Assembly: GCA_964007475.1 (NCBI GenBank)
Contig: OZ023274.1
Span: 84,959,936-85,023,935, forward strand
DNA from: Hybos culiciformis
Lineage: Eukaryota > Arthropoda > Insecta > Diptera > Hybotidae
Length of the DNA stretch: 64,000 nucleotides
Direction of reading: 5' to 3'
Shown here one piece after another: positions 46,701-61,258 of the stretch (position 1 is the first letter of the stretch; each line of letters begins with the position of its first letter). Below the pieces are notes generated by a model. The model did not search any database and was not told where the DNA came from. It worked only from the letters and a program-made list of their open reading frames with translations. A program made the position numbers and the translations under genes.

Positions 46701-49700
46701 AAAATTCTGATAGACATTGCAGCATCATTTCTTAATTTTTACAATACAATATACCCAAGCTTAATAGAGTAACTTCTATGGATTTGAAGAAATTGAGGTT
46801 TTCTTTTATTTCCTAACCGTAAAACGATTTGAGTCTTTAACGCTCTTGGTTAAATCAGGAACAGAAATTTAATACAAAATTAAACAAAATTAAAATTTTA
46901 TATATTATTTACAATTTCCTACTTTCGAATATTTATTTCGAATGAAACCTTCTATGAAAAAAATAAAAAACAAATTTCTTACTTGCTAAAAACTTCGGCA
47001 ATTCCTTATCAGGACATCTCGTAACAGAAATAGCTAATCTATAGCTATTTTTGAACACTTTGAACATGCTCTGAACATTTTGGCTTTGAGGTTATAATTT
47101 AATTCAAAAACATTCATTTCGAAGTATGTAAGTGATTATAATGAATCACAATGTTTCCAGTTTATGGTTAATAGTTAAGAGAAAAAATTACTTTTTATTT
47201 ACAAACTTTTATGAACAATCTTGAAATAATTTTTGCAGTAAGCAAATTTTATTACGATTTTGTAATTTACCACACAAGCAAATCAAAAACTGGTGATGAA
47301 TATAGTATGATACCATCCATTTAAATTGTACTAGCTTAGCTTGCAAAGCCATTAATAATATGAAGTAGTACTTTTAGTAATATGGTGTTTCTAAAAGTTT
47401 GTCCACTTATAATTCCTTATATAGTTTTATATTATTTACACCAGCTGTATATTTAAGATTTTTTAGCAAAATCTGATTTCTTAATAGCAATATAAATATA
47501 AATAAAGTCTCATTAGAAAGATATTAAAAAAAAAATTGTAATATTATTTATTTTCCGTAAAATCTAAATTTTTAAAATATTTAAAAATCTTGTACCTATT
47601 TTTAATTCACGAATCGTTTCATTTATTTACAAGAAAAATTACAAAATTTTATATATTTATTAATTTTTTATTAATTATTTATTTTTACAAATATTACAAA
47701 GTTTATGTGTACCCAAAATGTGTTTATTTATTTTCGCATAATAAAGACAAAAAAACAAAAAACATAATGTTATGTTTTTACTCGTAGTATGAAAAGAAAA
47801 ATATTTTTATTAAAGAAAATAAGACAAGAGTTGAATATTAAAATTATTTTTTTTTTAACAATTTTAATAGAGAAACTTATGTTTACATATTTTAGTTGTT
47901 TATTTTATTCCTTACATATTTTTATTTTTGTAAATAAATTTCAAAGTTATTTGTAATTTTTTACACTTTAAATGTAATACTAATTGTTTTTATCACATTA
48001 TGTTAGGATTGTAAAGTATAAGATTTAGTAGTTCATTCATTAAAATAAAGATGTTTTTGTGTTAATAGTAAAGTATAAAAGTTATGTTTAACTTGTCGGT
48101 TACATCTTAGTAGTTTCATTTAGTTGAGCTACATGAATTCTTCTTTGATTTTATGTAACCAATTGAATTTAGTTAGAGTCTGGGCTTCGTTCGGCGTTTG
48201 AAGCGAACAATTTTATTTGATGAATTTTTTTTTAATAATAACGATTTGAGACGTAAATCGGTCGTCGATGAATGAATGTTATACAAGTAATTATTACACA
48301 GAAAATATAGAAGATTTCACTTAATAAGATGAGTTGATTTACAGAAATTTGCTTAGGACATTTCGGTTTAGTTTGATGGACATTTTTAATTTTTTAAACT
48401 TTCTGTGATCTCTTCTCTAATATTTCTAAAAATTTAGTACAATTCGACTTTTATTCAAGTATAGCTCATAACAATATTTTCAAGATTCTTGAATCAAAGT
48501 AATTTCATTTAACACCTGATTCCTCAACTACAAGTTTTATAATAATTTTTTAAATTGACTTCTAGATAGTTGAACTGATTTATTTCAGGCTTCGATGATT
48601 TCTCTTGTTATACGTGTTGTGTGATTCTGAACAAATCTAATATTAAATTGCAGATTTAGATCATTTTATATTCTTTTTTATTATTTTAAAATAAATTTGA
48701 AAGGACCATCAAAGAAATATATTTTTTTTTTCATTTGATTTAAACTGGTTTAATTTCCAATAATCTGTTGTTTTTTTTGCGTTTACATTTAATACGTTTT
48801 ATGTTTTAAGAAATTGCATTCACTTGAATTTGTTTAATTTTAGTATTATGAAGCTCTTGTGTTGTAAGCATTACACGTGCTTGACCTAATTATTTATTTT
48901 GTATTTAAAATTTTTTTTTTTTTTGTAAAACCTGCCCTGATTTCTTTTTAATGAGGAAAAAATGTTTTAAAATCGTATAATAATTCAATTATATACTCTT
49001 TTAATGTCAAAAACTTAAATTATTTATGTTGCGTGAAATTAAGATATGCAATAGTGCGAAAAAATGTTTCATATTCGTTAACTTTTATATTGTGATAAGG
49101 ATTACGAAATCGTTCTATTGCTCTTCTGTTCTGTATAAGTATACTGTTCTAAGTGTTGCAATGTCGTTGAACATCCTTTTTAGGTAAATAAGGATAAAAT
49201 TATTATTAACTGAAAAATAATAAGAACTACACTAATTTTGTTTACAGAAAACATAAATCATAAAAAAAATGGGAAAACGTGTCGAATATTAAATTATGAA
49301 ATTTAATTCTTTAATGAAACGGATTTTAAAAATGAGTGGCGAAAGTTCATTTTTAAATGATTGTCTTTAGCTTGCGCATGTGTATAAATTGCATCCATAA
49401 AATTTTTAAAACACAAATTTATTACAATAATAATTTTATTGTTATGCTTATCCACATGTTGCGATGTAGTAAAATTTTAACTCTTTTTTTTTAGATTTGA
49501 TATGGTTTTTATGAAATATTATTCCAACACACATTGGCCTTTAATGCATTTAATCGCAATAAATATGTTATGATTTTTTCTTCTATATAAATTACATACT
49601 TTACTAAAGTAACAAATATTGAAAGATTATATTTTTTTTTTTTAATTATTTTTGTTTTATTTCTGGACAATAAATAATAAATAAATGGTGAAATCTCAAT

Positions 49701-52700
49701 AATGCCGAAGTCAAAAATCTTAAATAGTTTAACTTCATATACAAATGCTTGAACATTGATCCTGAAATTTTAATTTTCGCACATACTTAGGTTCTATGTG
49801 CAAATTATTATTTTTTAGCCATCAATAAAATTAAATGAAAATTACATTAATTATATTTATTATGTTAATTTTTGTAAAGCGTGATGATATAATTAAACCG
49901 TGTATATAATTAAATTATTAATAAATAAATATTAAAGTTTAATTTATTTCAAAGTAAATTATAAAGAAATTAACGTGCGAGTGATAAAGTTAAATATTTT
50001 TATTGATAAAATTGGAAAGGACTCCTTGTTTGAGAGCGAGCGTTTATAAAATATAAATCGAGATTCATTTAATGTCAATTATTATATTTGGAAAGTAATT
50101 GAAAGAATAAAATAAGATCAAAAATAATAAAAGTTGTTTTAAAGAAAATACATTATAAAATCTTTCATTGAATTAAGATAGGCAGAATTGTTTAGGATTT
50201 ATACAAAATAGTGCTTGTGTGCTTTTGACAGGACCTAAGGTTGCTTACCTTGTTGCGTTGCATGGAAAATAATTTATTTTATAATCTTAACATTTTTTAA
50301 TTCTCAATTATAATTATACGCCGTAAAGTTTAAGTAAAATATAACAAATAAAATACATTTTTATTATTTATGTTGCGTAGAACAGTGTGTACTATAGTAT
50401 ATTATTACTAAGTATAACGGCTTTATGTATACATAATTTTCTATATATATATATAAAGGAATATATAATTATTTTATAGTAATTTTAACTTGTAAGGTTA
50501 AATAAGAAAAAACATGTAATTTTTTTTTTAATTTATATTGTCTCGCAGAATTTAAATTTAGATGTTAAATGTCATCTTAAATTAAAATTTTTGAAATAAA
50601 TTCTTGACATTTATTTTAATATAGGACTGTTTTTTTTTTATTTCGTAAATTTTATGTTTTCAATTAAACTACTTAATCTACATACAAAAAACATATATTG
50701 CATTTTAAATGCATTGTCAGTGTTAAAAGATCAAGAAAATATAAATAAACTTGAAAAATAAAAAAAAAATGTTTACCTAAATCCTTATGTAAACTAATGT
50801 TATAGTTATATATGTTCATTTAGTATAATATAGGTTTAAAAGTTTGCTCTAAAAACATATTTTGAATACATAAATTATGTTGTCTGAAATTTAAATGAAT
50901 GTATACTTAATAAAATATACTATATGTAATTATTATGAGAATCAATGTTGAACAATATTTTTGAAAACTTATAACATAAAAATTAAAAAAAAAAAATGTT
51001 TAAAAGAAATTTTGATGATGACATAGATTTTTTATTATTTTGATTTGAATAAATTCTAAATATCTATGCCATTGTATGTTCATATCATAATTATATGTTT
51101 GGAAAGTTTTTATTTTTAACTTATACACCTTAACTGATTCGCAAATGAATAAAAAAAAAAACTCGTTCTAATTGAACATTTCGAAAGTTCGATATGATTC
51201 TATTCAAATATCAAGTTCAGAATCCTGATAGAGAATAAGAGTATTTCTTTGAAAAAAAAAAATTGTTTTTTACTTTAATTAAATGTACACGTAACTTAGA
51301 AAGCTTCATTCATGGATAATTTACTATAATCAAAAAATAGGAAAGCAATAAAAACAAAAACAAAGACCGCGAAGAAATAATTTTTGTTTTCTTGGAAATA
51401 TAATCTCCGTTTATATTGCAAATAAATTTTATTTATGTCCATTAAAATTTGAATCTTTCTCAATTATTAATTTTGTACGATCGAGAGAAAAGTTGATAAT
51501 TATTATTTTATGCATTAGTTTATTTCCATGGAGAAGCTCATTTCTTTTCAACATAATCGGTTTCGTCATTATAGGATCATTTATTTGACCTTATTTAAAT
51601 TTAATTTTGACGCACACAATTTTATTTTCGACAAATTTATTTATCGGTCAATTTGATCGTCAAAAATAAAAAAAAAAATAAAAAGTTTGCGGTCGATAAA
51701 ATTGGATGATGAGCTAATTTTATGACAATAAAACTGATTAACAAATTGGGAATGGTAAAATTGTTGTTCATGCAATGAATTGACTTGATCATTTGCGACG
51801 AGAGAATTGAGAGATATGTACCACAATTTCATCCAAACAGAATTACTTTGTTTATATGCCTGAACGAATGTTTCCCGCCTGAGAGAACATTTAATCCTTG
51901 CTCCTATGCGTGTTATATGTGTTATGATGAGGCACTTTACTCATTTGGTGTACGCTTATTAATATATGAACTTAAAACCATTTTTTGTATATAATAAATT
52001 TTATCTTGATAATTAGAAATTTCGACCAAAATCGGAATTTTTTTTCATAATGCGATATATTTTTTTTGTTTCCTTCCGAAAAAGCTAAAGAATTTGTAAT
52101 AGTTTCTGAGCACAATTGGGGTTTCATTTATTTTTGTAAGAAGAAGAATTTTTTGAAAGTTCAATATAGTAGATTTTTCTTAATCATAAATAAATAACAA
52201 AAACAAAACTATATTTGCATCAAAATATATTGTACCTAACTCTAAAAAATTTAAAGAAAAATTTATAAAAATATGTAAGATTTGAAAAAAAAAACCAGAA
52301 TAAATTCCAAGAAATCAATAAAAACAAGATTTTATTAATAGTTAGGTTCTTGTAGCTATATTCCTATTTCAATTTTATTTCTATGGAACTTTCTTCATTC
52401 AATTTATATACATAATATATATCAAAGGTATTTTGGTATGATCAAATTGTAGAAAGAAAAAAAAAATTATTTAATGGATATGTATTTTAAATTATATGAG
52501 CTTGGAAGAGATGCGTGATAGCGAAAAAAAAAAATTAACAACTATATATATTTAAGTAATATGAACATCTGGAATTTTCTTCTGTCTATCTAACACACTT
52601 TTTAGCTTCCGTTTAATTGGAGACATTAAAATTTAATGTCCATTCATATTAACGATATGTATACATTATGTACTTTATTTTATTTTTTTTTTTTTCCTAT

Positions 52701-55700
52701 ATAGGAATATAAAGATCTGATATTAAAATAATGTAGGTCTTTTTGTCTATTTCGCAAATTAAATTTTCATAAAATTTTCTTATAAGGTTATTTAACATGA
52801 AAATTTTAATCAAAAATAACATTTCAAGTCATCAAAAGTACATACAGTTGTTTTTTTATTATGATTTTTTGAAATAAAATGCAAGTAATTCATCTACATA
52901 ATATGTTCAAATCATCAAATATGCAAATTGCTCATCAAAAATAATGTTAGCAAACAATTTGCGGCATAATAAATTATTATAAAAGATGTAAAAAAAAAAA
53001 TAAATTTAATTTCTAATGAGTTAAAATAATTTTTTTTCTTTCTATTCAATAATCTCGCATTTGAAATTAAAATTAGAATGATTTTATGAAGCACTTGTCT
53101 TAATTCGGTATATTATTTTCTTCTATATATAATTTTGACAGTTTTGTTTAGAAATGCATTTACTTAGGATTTTTTGAATTATTCTCAAGATTTCAATATA
53201 CGTTATGATGACAAAAAAAAAACTTAAAATGATATCAAATTAATTATTTTAGAAAGATATATAAATTTCTGTCTATAAAGTATAATATATTTTTTTATAT
53301 TAAAAAATTAAAATGCAAAGTGTTGAAACGACTAGAAAATATATATATATATATATACATATATATATTTTTAATTATAACTAATTTTACAACAATAATG
53401 TGTTTTTTTATATGACATAAAAAATTTATGATTAAAATGACTTGATGCCATATAAGTGATATAATTTTCTTCTATTATGCGCCAAAAAATTAACTATTTT
53501 GTTACTTCTGTTGTTTATGTACATGAGATTACATATTATATTCTGGTAATAATAAATTGAATTAATTATTAATTTTTAAATCTTTGCTACACAGAGTATG
53601 CCTCACTTCTAACATTTCAAAATAATAATTATTCATTAAAATAATGTTTATAGACATAACATTTCACCTTTAAATTAAATTAAACTAGACAGTACCATAG
53701 AAATATACCTATATGTATATGTCTTAAGCAGAATATTATTATGATTACTATAATAATAATTAGACCTAGTTTTTATTTTATCTTAATGGACTGACTTAAA
53801 AAAAAAAACTATATTTCTAAACTTGTCATTTATTATTAAAATCTTGCTAATCTTAAATGTTGAAGCTGTTGGCCTTTTGACCATTATAAAATTTATGAAT
53901 TAAAAAAAAAAAAATGAAATTAAATTTTATAAATTATTATTAAATTGAGATTTTATGATCCTTAATCTTAAATGTACTATCTAACTACTATGTATTACAA
54001 TAGTTTCTTGTTTGGAAATACTTTGTATAAAATAATAAAATGTGCACATTTTTATATTGTTTTGTAATGTACATACATTATATAAAATATTAGATTTATT
54101 TATTTAATTTTGAATTAATTTGATAATCGATAATTATCACATTATAAGTTAAAAGTTAAGGAGTGCAAAATACATTAAGAATCAAGAATTTGCATTAGGG
54201 AGTAAAATAAAAAGGATGAAACGGAAATAAAAATTATGAAACAAATTTTTTTTTTAAATTAAGCGAAAAATCTTATTGAAGTTGATAAACTATATGGCCA
54301 AAACCTTTAATTCCTTTGATTTGGAAAGCCATAGAACTAAAGTATTGCGTTCTTTTTGTCTGTAGGGATAGAATCGATTTTTTGGTTAGAAATCAGTTTG
54401 AATCGAAAGTTATTTTTCTGATATTTTTTCACTTTTATAATTTTGTAGTATCAACAAACTAAAATTATTAATAGTTTAGGCGTTTAGGGAAAAATAATTT
54501 GGAGGAACATAAAAATATACAGAAAAGTTTCCCTTCAACAATTATTTATTTTTCATGTTAAATTTATAATGGCTTTGTATTATTTTATAATGTTAACGTT
54601 GAATCTTCCGTAATGAACTCTGTTCTGAGTTCACTTTATTTTAATCAGTATTCACAAAATTCAATTTTTTTTTTACCTTAAAATATATTTTTGAAAGCGA
54701 TCATCTAATATTTCATAATTTATGACAAGTGTCGTTTAAAATCAATTGATTGCTGCAATTTATATATACAGAATCTTTTTTTTTTTTGTAATTTAATGTT
54801 TTGTAGTCAGTTATTTAAAATAATATCATAAAAATGATTAAACCAATCAAAAAAAAGAGAGAGGTAAATTATATGATAATTGATTGAATGCAATTTTAAT
54901 TTATTAGTTCTATTCAAAAAAAAAAAAATAAAGTAAATACAAATCATTGGTCGTTCTGCTGTTTTTGCATAATTAATTAACCAATTTTTTTTTTCGCTTT
55001 TATAACTATTTGTTAGGTATATGATATTTAATTGATTTTATACTACTCACTTCATTAAATATTATATAGTTTTTCTCATGTCATAAAAATAAAATATTAA
55101 TTATCTTAAAGAAATATTCATATGTAATTTTCATCGATAATCTAATTACTGATTGTAACACCATTATATTAACATGATAAATTTTTCAATAAATTTGTTT
55201 TTTTTTTTATTTTGATATTATCAGCTTAAATCAGTTTTTATAGATGTGCAAGATAGGATATTATCTTGTTTCCAATTTAATAGAAAATAGATCTATCTTG
55301 CTTCGAATTTAATAGAAAATAGAAAACACTTCAAATATTAAAATCATTATTGAAAATAATTGAAAAATTTAAGAAAGTAAAGTAAGCCCAAAAATTAATT
55401 ATTTTTGTTAATATTAAATCTAAAAGTATTAACATTTAATCTAATTGATATTTGTTATTATGAATATTATTTTGACTCCAATGTGTCGAATTCGATATTA
55501 AGTAATTCGAAACTTTTATAAATCTCAATTTTGTAGTTTTTATTTAAATCATGAAAATTTTTATCAATTTATTGATAGTATCTGTAATGTAAGGTTCAAC
55601 TACAAATACATTAAAATCATTGGGCGAAATACTTTTGGTCCAAAAACATGTTATACTTATGTCTTTTTGTTATAATTATATGTAATTATTATAATATTTT

Positions 55701-58513
55701 TTTTAAAATTCAAAAAGGATTCAATTATTTTTAACTTAATTTTTGCGCCTAACATTTTTTTTTTGAATCTATATTTAAATGTAATAAATTATAATATGAA
55801 AATTATGGAAATTATAATCTGTCATTAAATTAAAATATTGAATAAGCAATTTTTTTATTAAAAAAAGTAAAAAATTTCCTGTAAATCAATATTTAAAATC
55901 AATATTCATAATGGTAATAATTGTCAAGAAAACTCGATTTTATCTACAATGATTTATGATTAAAAAATTTCAATTAGAAAATATTTAATTATTATTGAAA
56001 GACTAAATCCCTTTATTATAAAAAAAAAAAAAAAAAGATTATGTTGTTGAACAACTTAATTTTATTAATATGTTTATTAATTTTAATTGAAATGTTATAT
56101 CTGCGAAATTGAACCTATTTTTCAGTATTAGTAAATTTTATCTCTACAAAATATTTGTAATACATATTGGCAATAATGATAACAAAATGTTGTTAAATGA
56201 TTAAATTGATATTTTATAAATTCATTAAAATGTATATTAAAATATTTATTGCTCTGGTGATTTCTTGTGATAAACACTTTTTGTATAGGGTAAATATATT
56301 AATATTATAGTTTCGATTAAAAGTAAAAATGCAGAATAATAATATTGATAGTGAATAAATATTTGCATATTACATAACAAATTTTTTTCTCATATTGTGT
56401 TTTTACGGTAATTGAATGTATAATTAGTTAATAATTAAAATTACTCAATTCTCAGATCGTAAGCAGTTTTTCGAGAAGTTTATATGATAAATATTATTTT
56501 TATATATATTTCTTCTTAGTATTTTTATCCCAAGTGACAAACGAAATTTTGTTGTAGTCTTATTGATAATATAATTTACAGAAAATTATGTAAAAACTCT
56601 TTTTCCTTCAGCTGCAACCGTAAAAATTCGAGTTTTATGTATATACTATAAACTCGTACAAAATGTCGAAAACCAGCATATTTTTTTCAGTTAAAATACC
56701 TCTCATTGTTCAAGATCCAATTACTTTTAATAGAAATTTGTGTAAAAACTATTTTCTCTTCGCAAAAATAAAGAAACACAAGGAACTTTATGCAATTCTT
56801 TTAAATTTGCTACGTGATTTTGAAATATTTCATGAAACAAATATTCCCTGGTGTAGGCACTGCGAATTTGCGTGATTAATATTTAAAAATTTGTGTAATA
56901 TTACATTATTTCTTTTAGTGTGTAAAATTTTTTTGGTTTTATAGTTAGTAGAAGATTCTTGAGTTTCTAAAAATTTTAATAGATGATAAAGTTGTGTTTT
57001 TATAGCATCTTCATATTCATAAATAAAATGTTTCAATAAAAAAAAATGTCAAAAGGTTTTATTTTAAGCAATTAAAATAAAAATAATAATTGTGTTATAA
57101 AAAATATATTAGTTACAATCCGTCATCATCATGATAAATGTTTGTACCTGAGAGAAATTTTTCAACTCATCCAAAAAAAAAAGAAAAAACTATAAAACAG
57201 ATTGATAATCATCATCTTCTTATAATGGACGTTATAAAAAATATTTTCTAAAATATGATAGAATGTGTGATTGTTTGTTTATTTAAAATAGCAATAAAAA
57301 ACTTTTAAAAATTTTTAAATCTATTTAATTTTCTAATGCGAAAGATTTTATCAATTAGGTGAAAATCGTTAATGAGATAATGATCTATATGAAGTAAAAT
57401 GTCAATATCTTTAACTTAACATAAGTTTTAAATTAAAATTAATGATTATTATAAAAATCAAATAAAAAATCGATGTTGACAGATAATTATTTGAAAACTT
57501 TGTTTTAGTATTTATGAATTGTTCATGCGTTTGTGCAAAATGCAATAAACTTAAGTGTGACACGACAAATTGCTTCCTGTGAATGAAAGGTCTCAAAGTG
57601 AAAACATAGCAAGGAACAAGCTGCTCGAATTGATTTATTTTATAGTCAACAAAAATATAAAGCTAACTACAGGGGGATGACATATTCGTTTGTTTACGAA
57701 CAATTTTTGTTATATATTGCTAAAAACAAGCCATCAATATTTTAGTTCTTCGAAGAAAATTATATAGGAGTTTTGATAAAAAAAAAATTGCACGCGATTA
57801 AGATGTTCCAACGTTGTACACATTTTTAAATAATTTCAATTGATTTGATATGCAATTGAAGACAATTAAAAAATAATAATAATAACATACGGCTATGTAA
57901 ACTGTGTTGTTTGTATTTCTGAATTTGTTCATTCAATAATAATTTCAATAATAATTTATTGCAATGCAATTATGCTATTTGACGTAATTTCGTACGTAAT
58001 AGAGATACTTCGCTATGGAAAATAAAATATATTTTTTTTAATTAATATTTTGAACTTCAATCTGTAGAATTTTTTTTTTTTTCAAGTTATTGACATTATT
58101 GTTCAAGCTGTATGTAATTCAAAATATTATTGTAAAATATTTTTATTTTTATAATTTCGGACGTAAAGGAAATACAGCATGTACATAAATAAAGTATTAT
58201 TACGATACCTATGATGGACTGAGTGCATTATAGTGCAAAGTAAATTACAAAAAAAAACGTTGATTTAAAAATAAATAATTTTAAATTATAATGAATACAA
58301 AATTTTTCTGAATAAAAAAAATAAAGATTATTGGGTTATTTAGAACTAACTAAGGCTGTTACTTTATTACATTAGGTAATTAGCTTAGAGCTCGTAGTTT
58401 CAATACTATACACATACTAATATATATATTTTTTTAATTTCATACGATAACTATATTATCCTGATTCATAAATTTATAAGATTATAATATAATTAATATT
58501 TGTTTTTTTTCAG
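40721..58513 (+). other. fus: Fusilli intron 1, right part
   Basis: Nearly 18 kb of AT-rich intron ending in a T-rich tract and CAG at 58511-58513. Small features are an 11-bp-stem hairpin at 42799-42829 (TTAGCTTTGAT / ATCAAAGCTAA), a short direct duplication at about 55264-55324 (ATTTAATAGAAAATAG twice), an (AT)n run at 53341-53367, and many A or T homopolymers. Short frames such as those at 43589-43909 and 56663-56875 are low-complexity or unrecognised and are not called as genes. Confidence 0.6.
41352..41560. mobile_element. Possible short element with degenerate inverted ends
   Basis: ACGTTGTTCACCGACCGGAC (about 41366-41385) and, inverted, a copy reading ATGTTGTTCACTAGACCAAA on the minus strand (about 41554-41535) face each other 150 bp apart. 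Both blocks are much GC-richer than their surroundings. This could be a small decayed MITE. There are no target duplications and several mismatches. Confidence 0.35.
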
Positions 58514-58825
58514 ATCGTTGGGATTAAGCAATATTTGGTTCGTCCAACTGGTCGACCATTCCAACAACAGCAGCAACAAATTCACAATAATAATATTCAT
58601 AATTCAAGTGATTCAATATCACAAACAACAATACCACAAATAAATTTAAACAATAATATAAATAATAATTTAAGTAATTTAAATAATAATATTGTAAATA
58701 ATAATACTCTAGCAATTTGTGATGGACAAAATTCACCAATAGCAACAACACCTATCGAAAATTCTGAATTACCGATTGCTGCTGCTCTGTCGGCCGGCAA
58801 ACCATTAAAAGATGCAATTGATGAG
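58514..58825 (+). CDS. fus: ESRP/Fusilli, second coding exon with Q/N-rich insert
   Basis: 104 codons between acceptor TTTTTTTTCAG (to 58513) and donor GAG|GTAAGC (58825/58826), phase 0 at both ends. It opens IVGIKQYLVRPTGRPF, continuing the N-terminal domain of ESRP/Fusilli (the family has a conserved 'vLVRP' strand here). Next come a QQQQQQ run and about 45 residues rich in Asn, Ile and Ser (NNN repeats). The family-like helix GKPLKDAIDE ends the exon. The Q/N stretch is an insert in the DnaQ-like domain compared with vertebrate ESRP; it looks disordered and its AAT/CAA codons favour slippage. The gene continues past the window. Confidence 0.85.
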
Positions 58826-60489
58826 GTAAGCATTTAATTTTGTTTTTTAATACAACCACAATACAGTTCGTTCAATATAGGATATCTGAACTTAAATTTA
58901 AAGGTTAATTCTAAGATTTCCTTAGGAAAATCCGTAGATACTTGTAACAACAGATCCAAGCACCTGAAAAACAAGGAATGGCACAAAAAGAAAGAAAATT
59001 GGCAACTTTTCTGTCTGTAAACTGGCTATTTCTGTCTGCTATTGGCTTTTCTGTCTGCAAACTAGTCTTTAGCAAAAAGATTAGTTATATTTATGAAAGA
59101 GTCAGTTTACAAGTTTGTTCCTAGGTTAATTGTTGGATAGTTTTAAGGTATATAAGTGAAATCCCTAATAAGTCTATTATAGTTTTGGTAGGGTTTAAAA
59201 ACGATTCTACGAACTGTAAAGTTACTCTTTTTGTTAAAGTTTTTTTTTTTACTCTTCAATACTAACCAAGGTGGAAAAATTATAATATTAATTATATTAT
59301 ATCATATTGTTTGTTTTAAAATGTTTTAGTTTGATTTAATGCACGTTATTAAATATGCAATTTTATTAAATTTACTAGTAGCAAAAATTAGCATTTAAAG
59401 TGCTACCTCATAATAATATTTTATTTTCTTAAAAGGCGTAAGGAAGTTTTTAAGATCTGATTGATCGAATTTTGAATATTTGAGCAGTTGAGTGCTTACA
59501 TAAATTCAAATAATTCAATTCAAATAAATTCACAGAATCTTTCATAAATTAAATAGTTAAAAAATCTGAAATAAATATCAAAAAAAATATTTTTAGTTAT
59601 GAATCGTGTTTTTGAGATTGTGAACAGAATTGAAAAAATTAAAAAATTCCAATATATTATTAAAATAGGAAAGGGAAATAATAATGGGCTTTCGAAATAA
59701 ACATCAAAATAAAAAATGTTAAGTGTTAAATTTTGCTAATTCTTATGATCATTTTAACCACATATTCAGAAGCCTGAGACAGTTAATGGAAATATGGTTG
59801 CTAATGTTTGGAAGTATGTTACACTATACACATGCGATATATAATTATGTTTACTCGAAAATTGATAGTTTTGTTTTTACAATAACTGGAATGAAATAGT
59901 TAGGGTTATAATTTCTGTACGACTGAGCAACTTAATTGATTTCTATGGTTTATATTTTATAAGAAGGTCATAATTTATGTGTTTTGATATATTTTGCATC
60001 AAGTAGTTTTAATAACTAGATTACTTTTTTATTTTTTTATTTTAAGAGTAATTAAAAATAATGTTTGAATAATGCTTTGTTAATGATTGTAATTAAAATC
60101 AACTTTGTGTTTAAAAAAATAATGTATTGACTATTCTTACTTGATTTTTGATATTTTGTTATATTTTTTGTGTTAGGAATTATAACAAATATATTAACAT
60201 AATTTTTTCGTAGTATATATTAAAAATATTAGTAGTACACCACACATTCATAGTACCTACACCACTGTATGGTTTTATAAAAATAATTCATCAAATATGA
60301 CTATAAAATTCAGTTCTACAACTAAGTTCTACAACTAAGAAAATATAAATAGAAGAAAGTATATGTCGGTTCCTTCGTTATGTTAAAAGAGAGTAAAGGA
60401 AACCTAAAGTTTTCAGTAAACAACTCTTTTTAAATTAATCTTCCATTGAATTGAATATATTATGTACCTAAGGCATTATAAATGAAGGG
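58826..60489 (+). other. fus: Fusilli intron 2, left part
   Basis: Starts with donor GTAAGC. It is AT-rich. A small C/T-richer patch at 59005-59075 repeats TTTTCTGTCTG/TTTCTGTCTG three times with short spacers. No exon, RNA gene or bounded element was recognised. Confidence 0.55.
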
Positions 60490-61258
60490 TACACAGAGAA
60501 AAATAGTACTAGGTAAAATTAATCAGATTGCCTTATTGAGCTATTTTACCATGAATTCTTATTGAAATTAATAAATAATGTTTTATTTCCATAGAGAAAT
60601 CCTTTTGATTTAATGAAGAAAATCTTATAGAACATTCTAATAGGTTTTCATATTAATTTTATATAGAAAATCATATTCTGTTTTCGAAACAAATGATATT
60701 CTTATTGTTATCTAGTTTTAAAAAGACAAACTCATCGAAAAATAGATTTTCGGTTACAACGATGTAAGGTTTTGAAACTATTTTTGTATTTTTATTTATA
60801 TAATAAAACGATGCAAGGTTTTTATTTGTTTATAAAGTCACCAGTATACATAATTTATATTTTCTATTTTGCACACACCCATAATTTTAAGACTATAGCT
60901 GAGTGGTAGAGTGTTTGATTGCAATGCTATATGTCGAGGTTCGAATGCCGAACAAGGCATAAAAAATTAAAATCGAAATTATTAAAAAAAAGAAAATTAA
61001 AAAAAAATAAAATTAAAAAAATTAAAAAAAAATAAAAATAAAAAATACAAAAAAAAATAAATAAAATTTTTTTTTTCTAATTCTTATTGAAATCAAAAAG
61101 ATTTCTTCTTAATAGTATAACGTTATCATGTAAAATACAAGCCAAAATTTTTACAAGATTTTCTCTATGGTTTTGATATGACGTTCTTCTTGGAAAAAAA
61201 AGGAAGAGAAATCTTATTACTTTTCTTCTATTTTAAGTGGTAGTTTTTGCTCTGTGTA
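60490..61258. mobile_element. TIR element with tRNA-like core, copy E2
   Basis: The ends are TACACAGAGAAAAA (from 60490) and the complement of TACACAGAGCAAAAACTA (61241-61258), with TA at both extremes. The core is a tRNA-like module (60894-60965) and an A-rich tract to about 61070. Upstream of the core, ATTTATATTTTCTATTTT matches E3 closely and E1 more loosely. The arms are unrelated to those of E1. They share ATTCTTATTGAAAT (about 60558 and 61080) and several AAATCTTAT/TTTCTTCTT words. The length (769 bp) is almost that of E1 (760 bp). No protein frame is present. Confidence 0.8.
60894..60965 (+). other. tRNA-Cys-like Pol III module in E2
   Basis: A box TAGCTGAGTGGTAGAG (60896-60911), then TTTGATTGCAATGC with GCA at the anticodon position, then B box GGTTCGAATGCC (60938-60949), then GGCATAAAAAA leading into the A-rich tract. 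It aligns base for base with the E1 module through the A box, GATTGCAATG, B box and GGCATAAAA. It is not a complete tRNA, because the acceptor stem is missing. Confidence 0.7.

Noticed and set aside
58524..58833. Minus-strand frames across the Fusilli exon
   Set aside because: Antisense of AAT/CAA repeats; the plus-strand exon has matching splice sites and family similarity.
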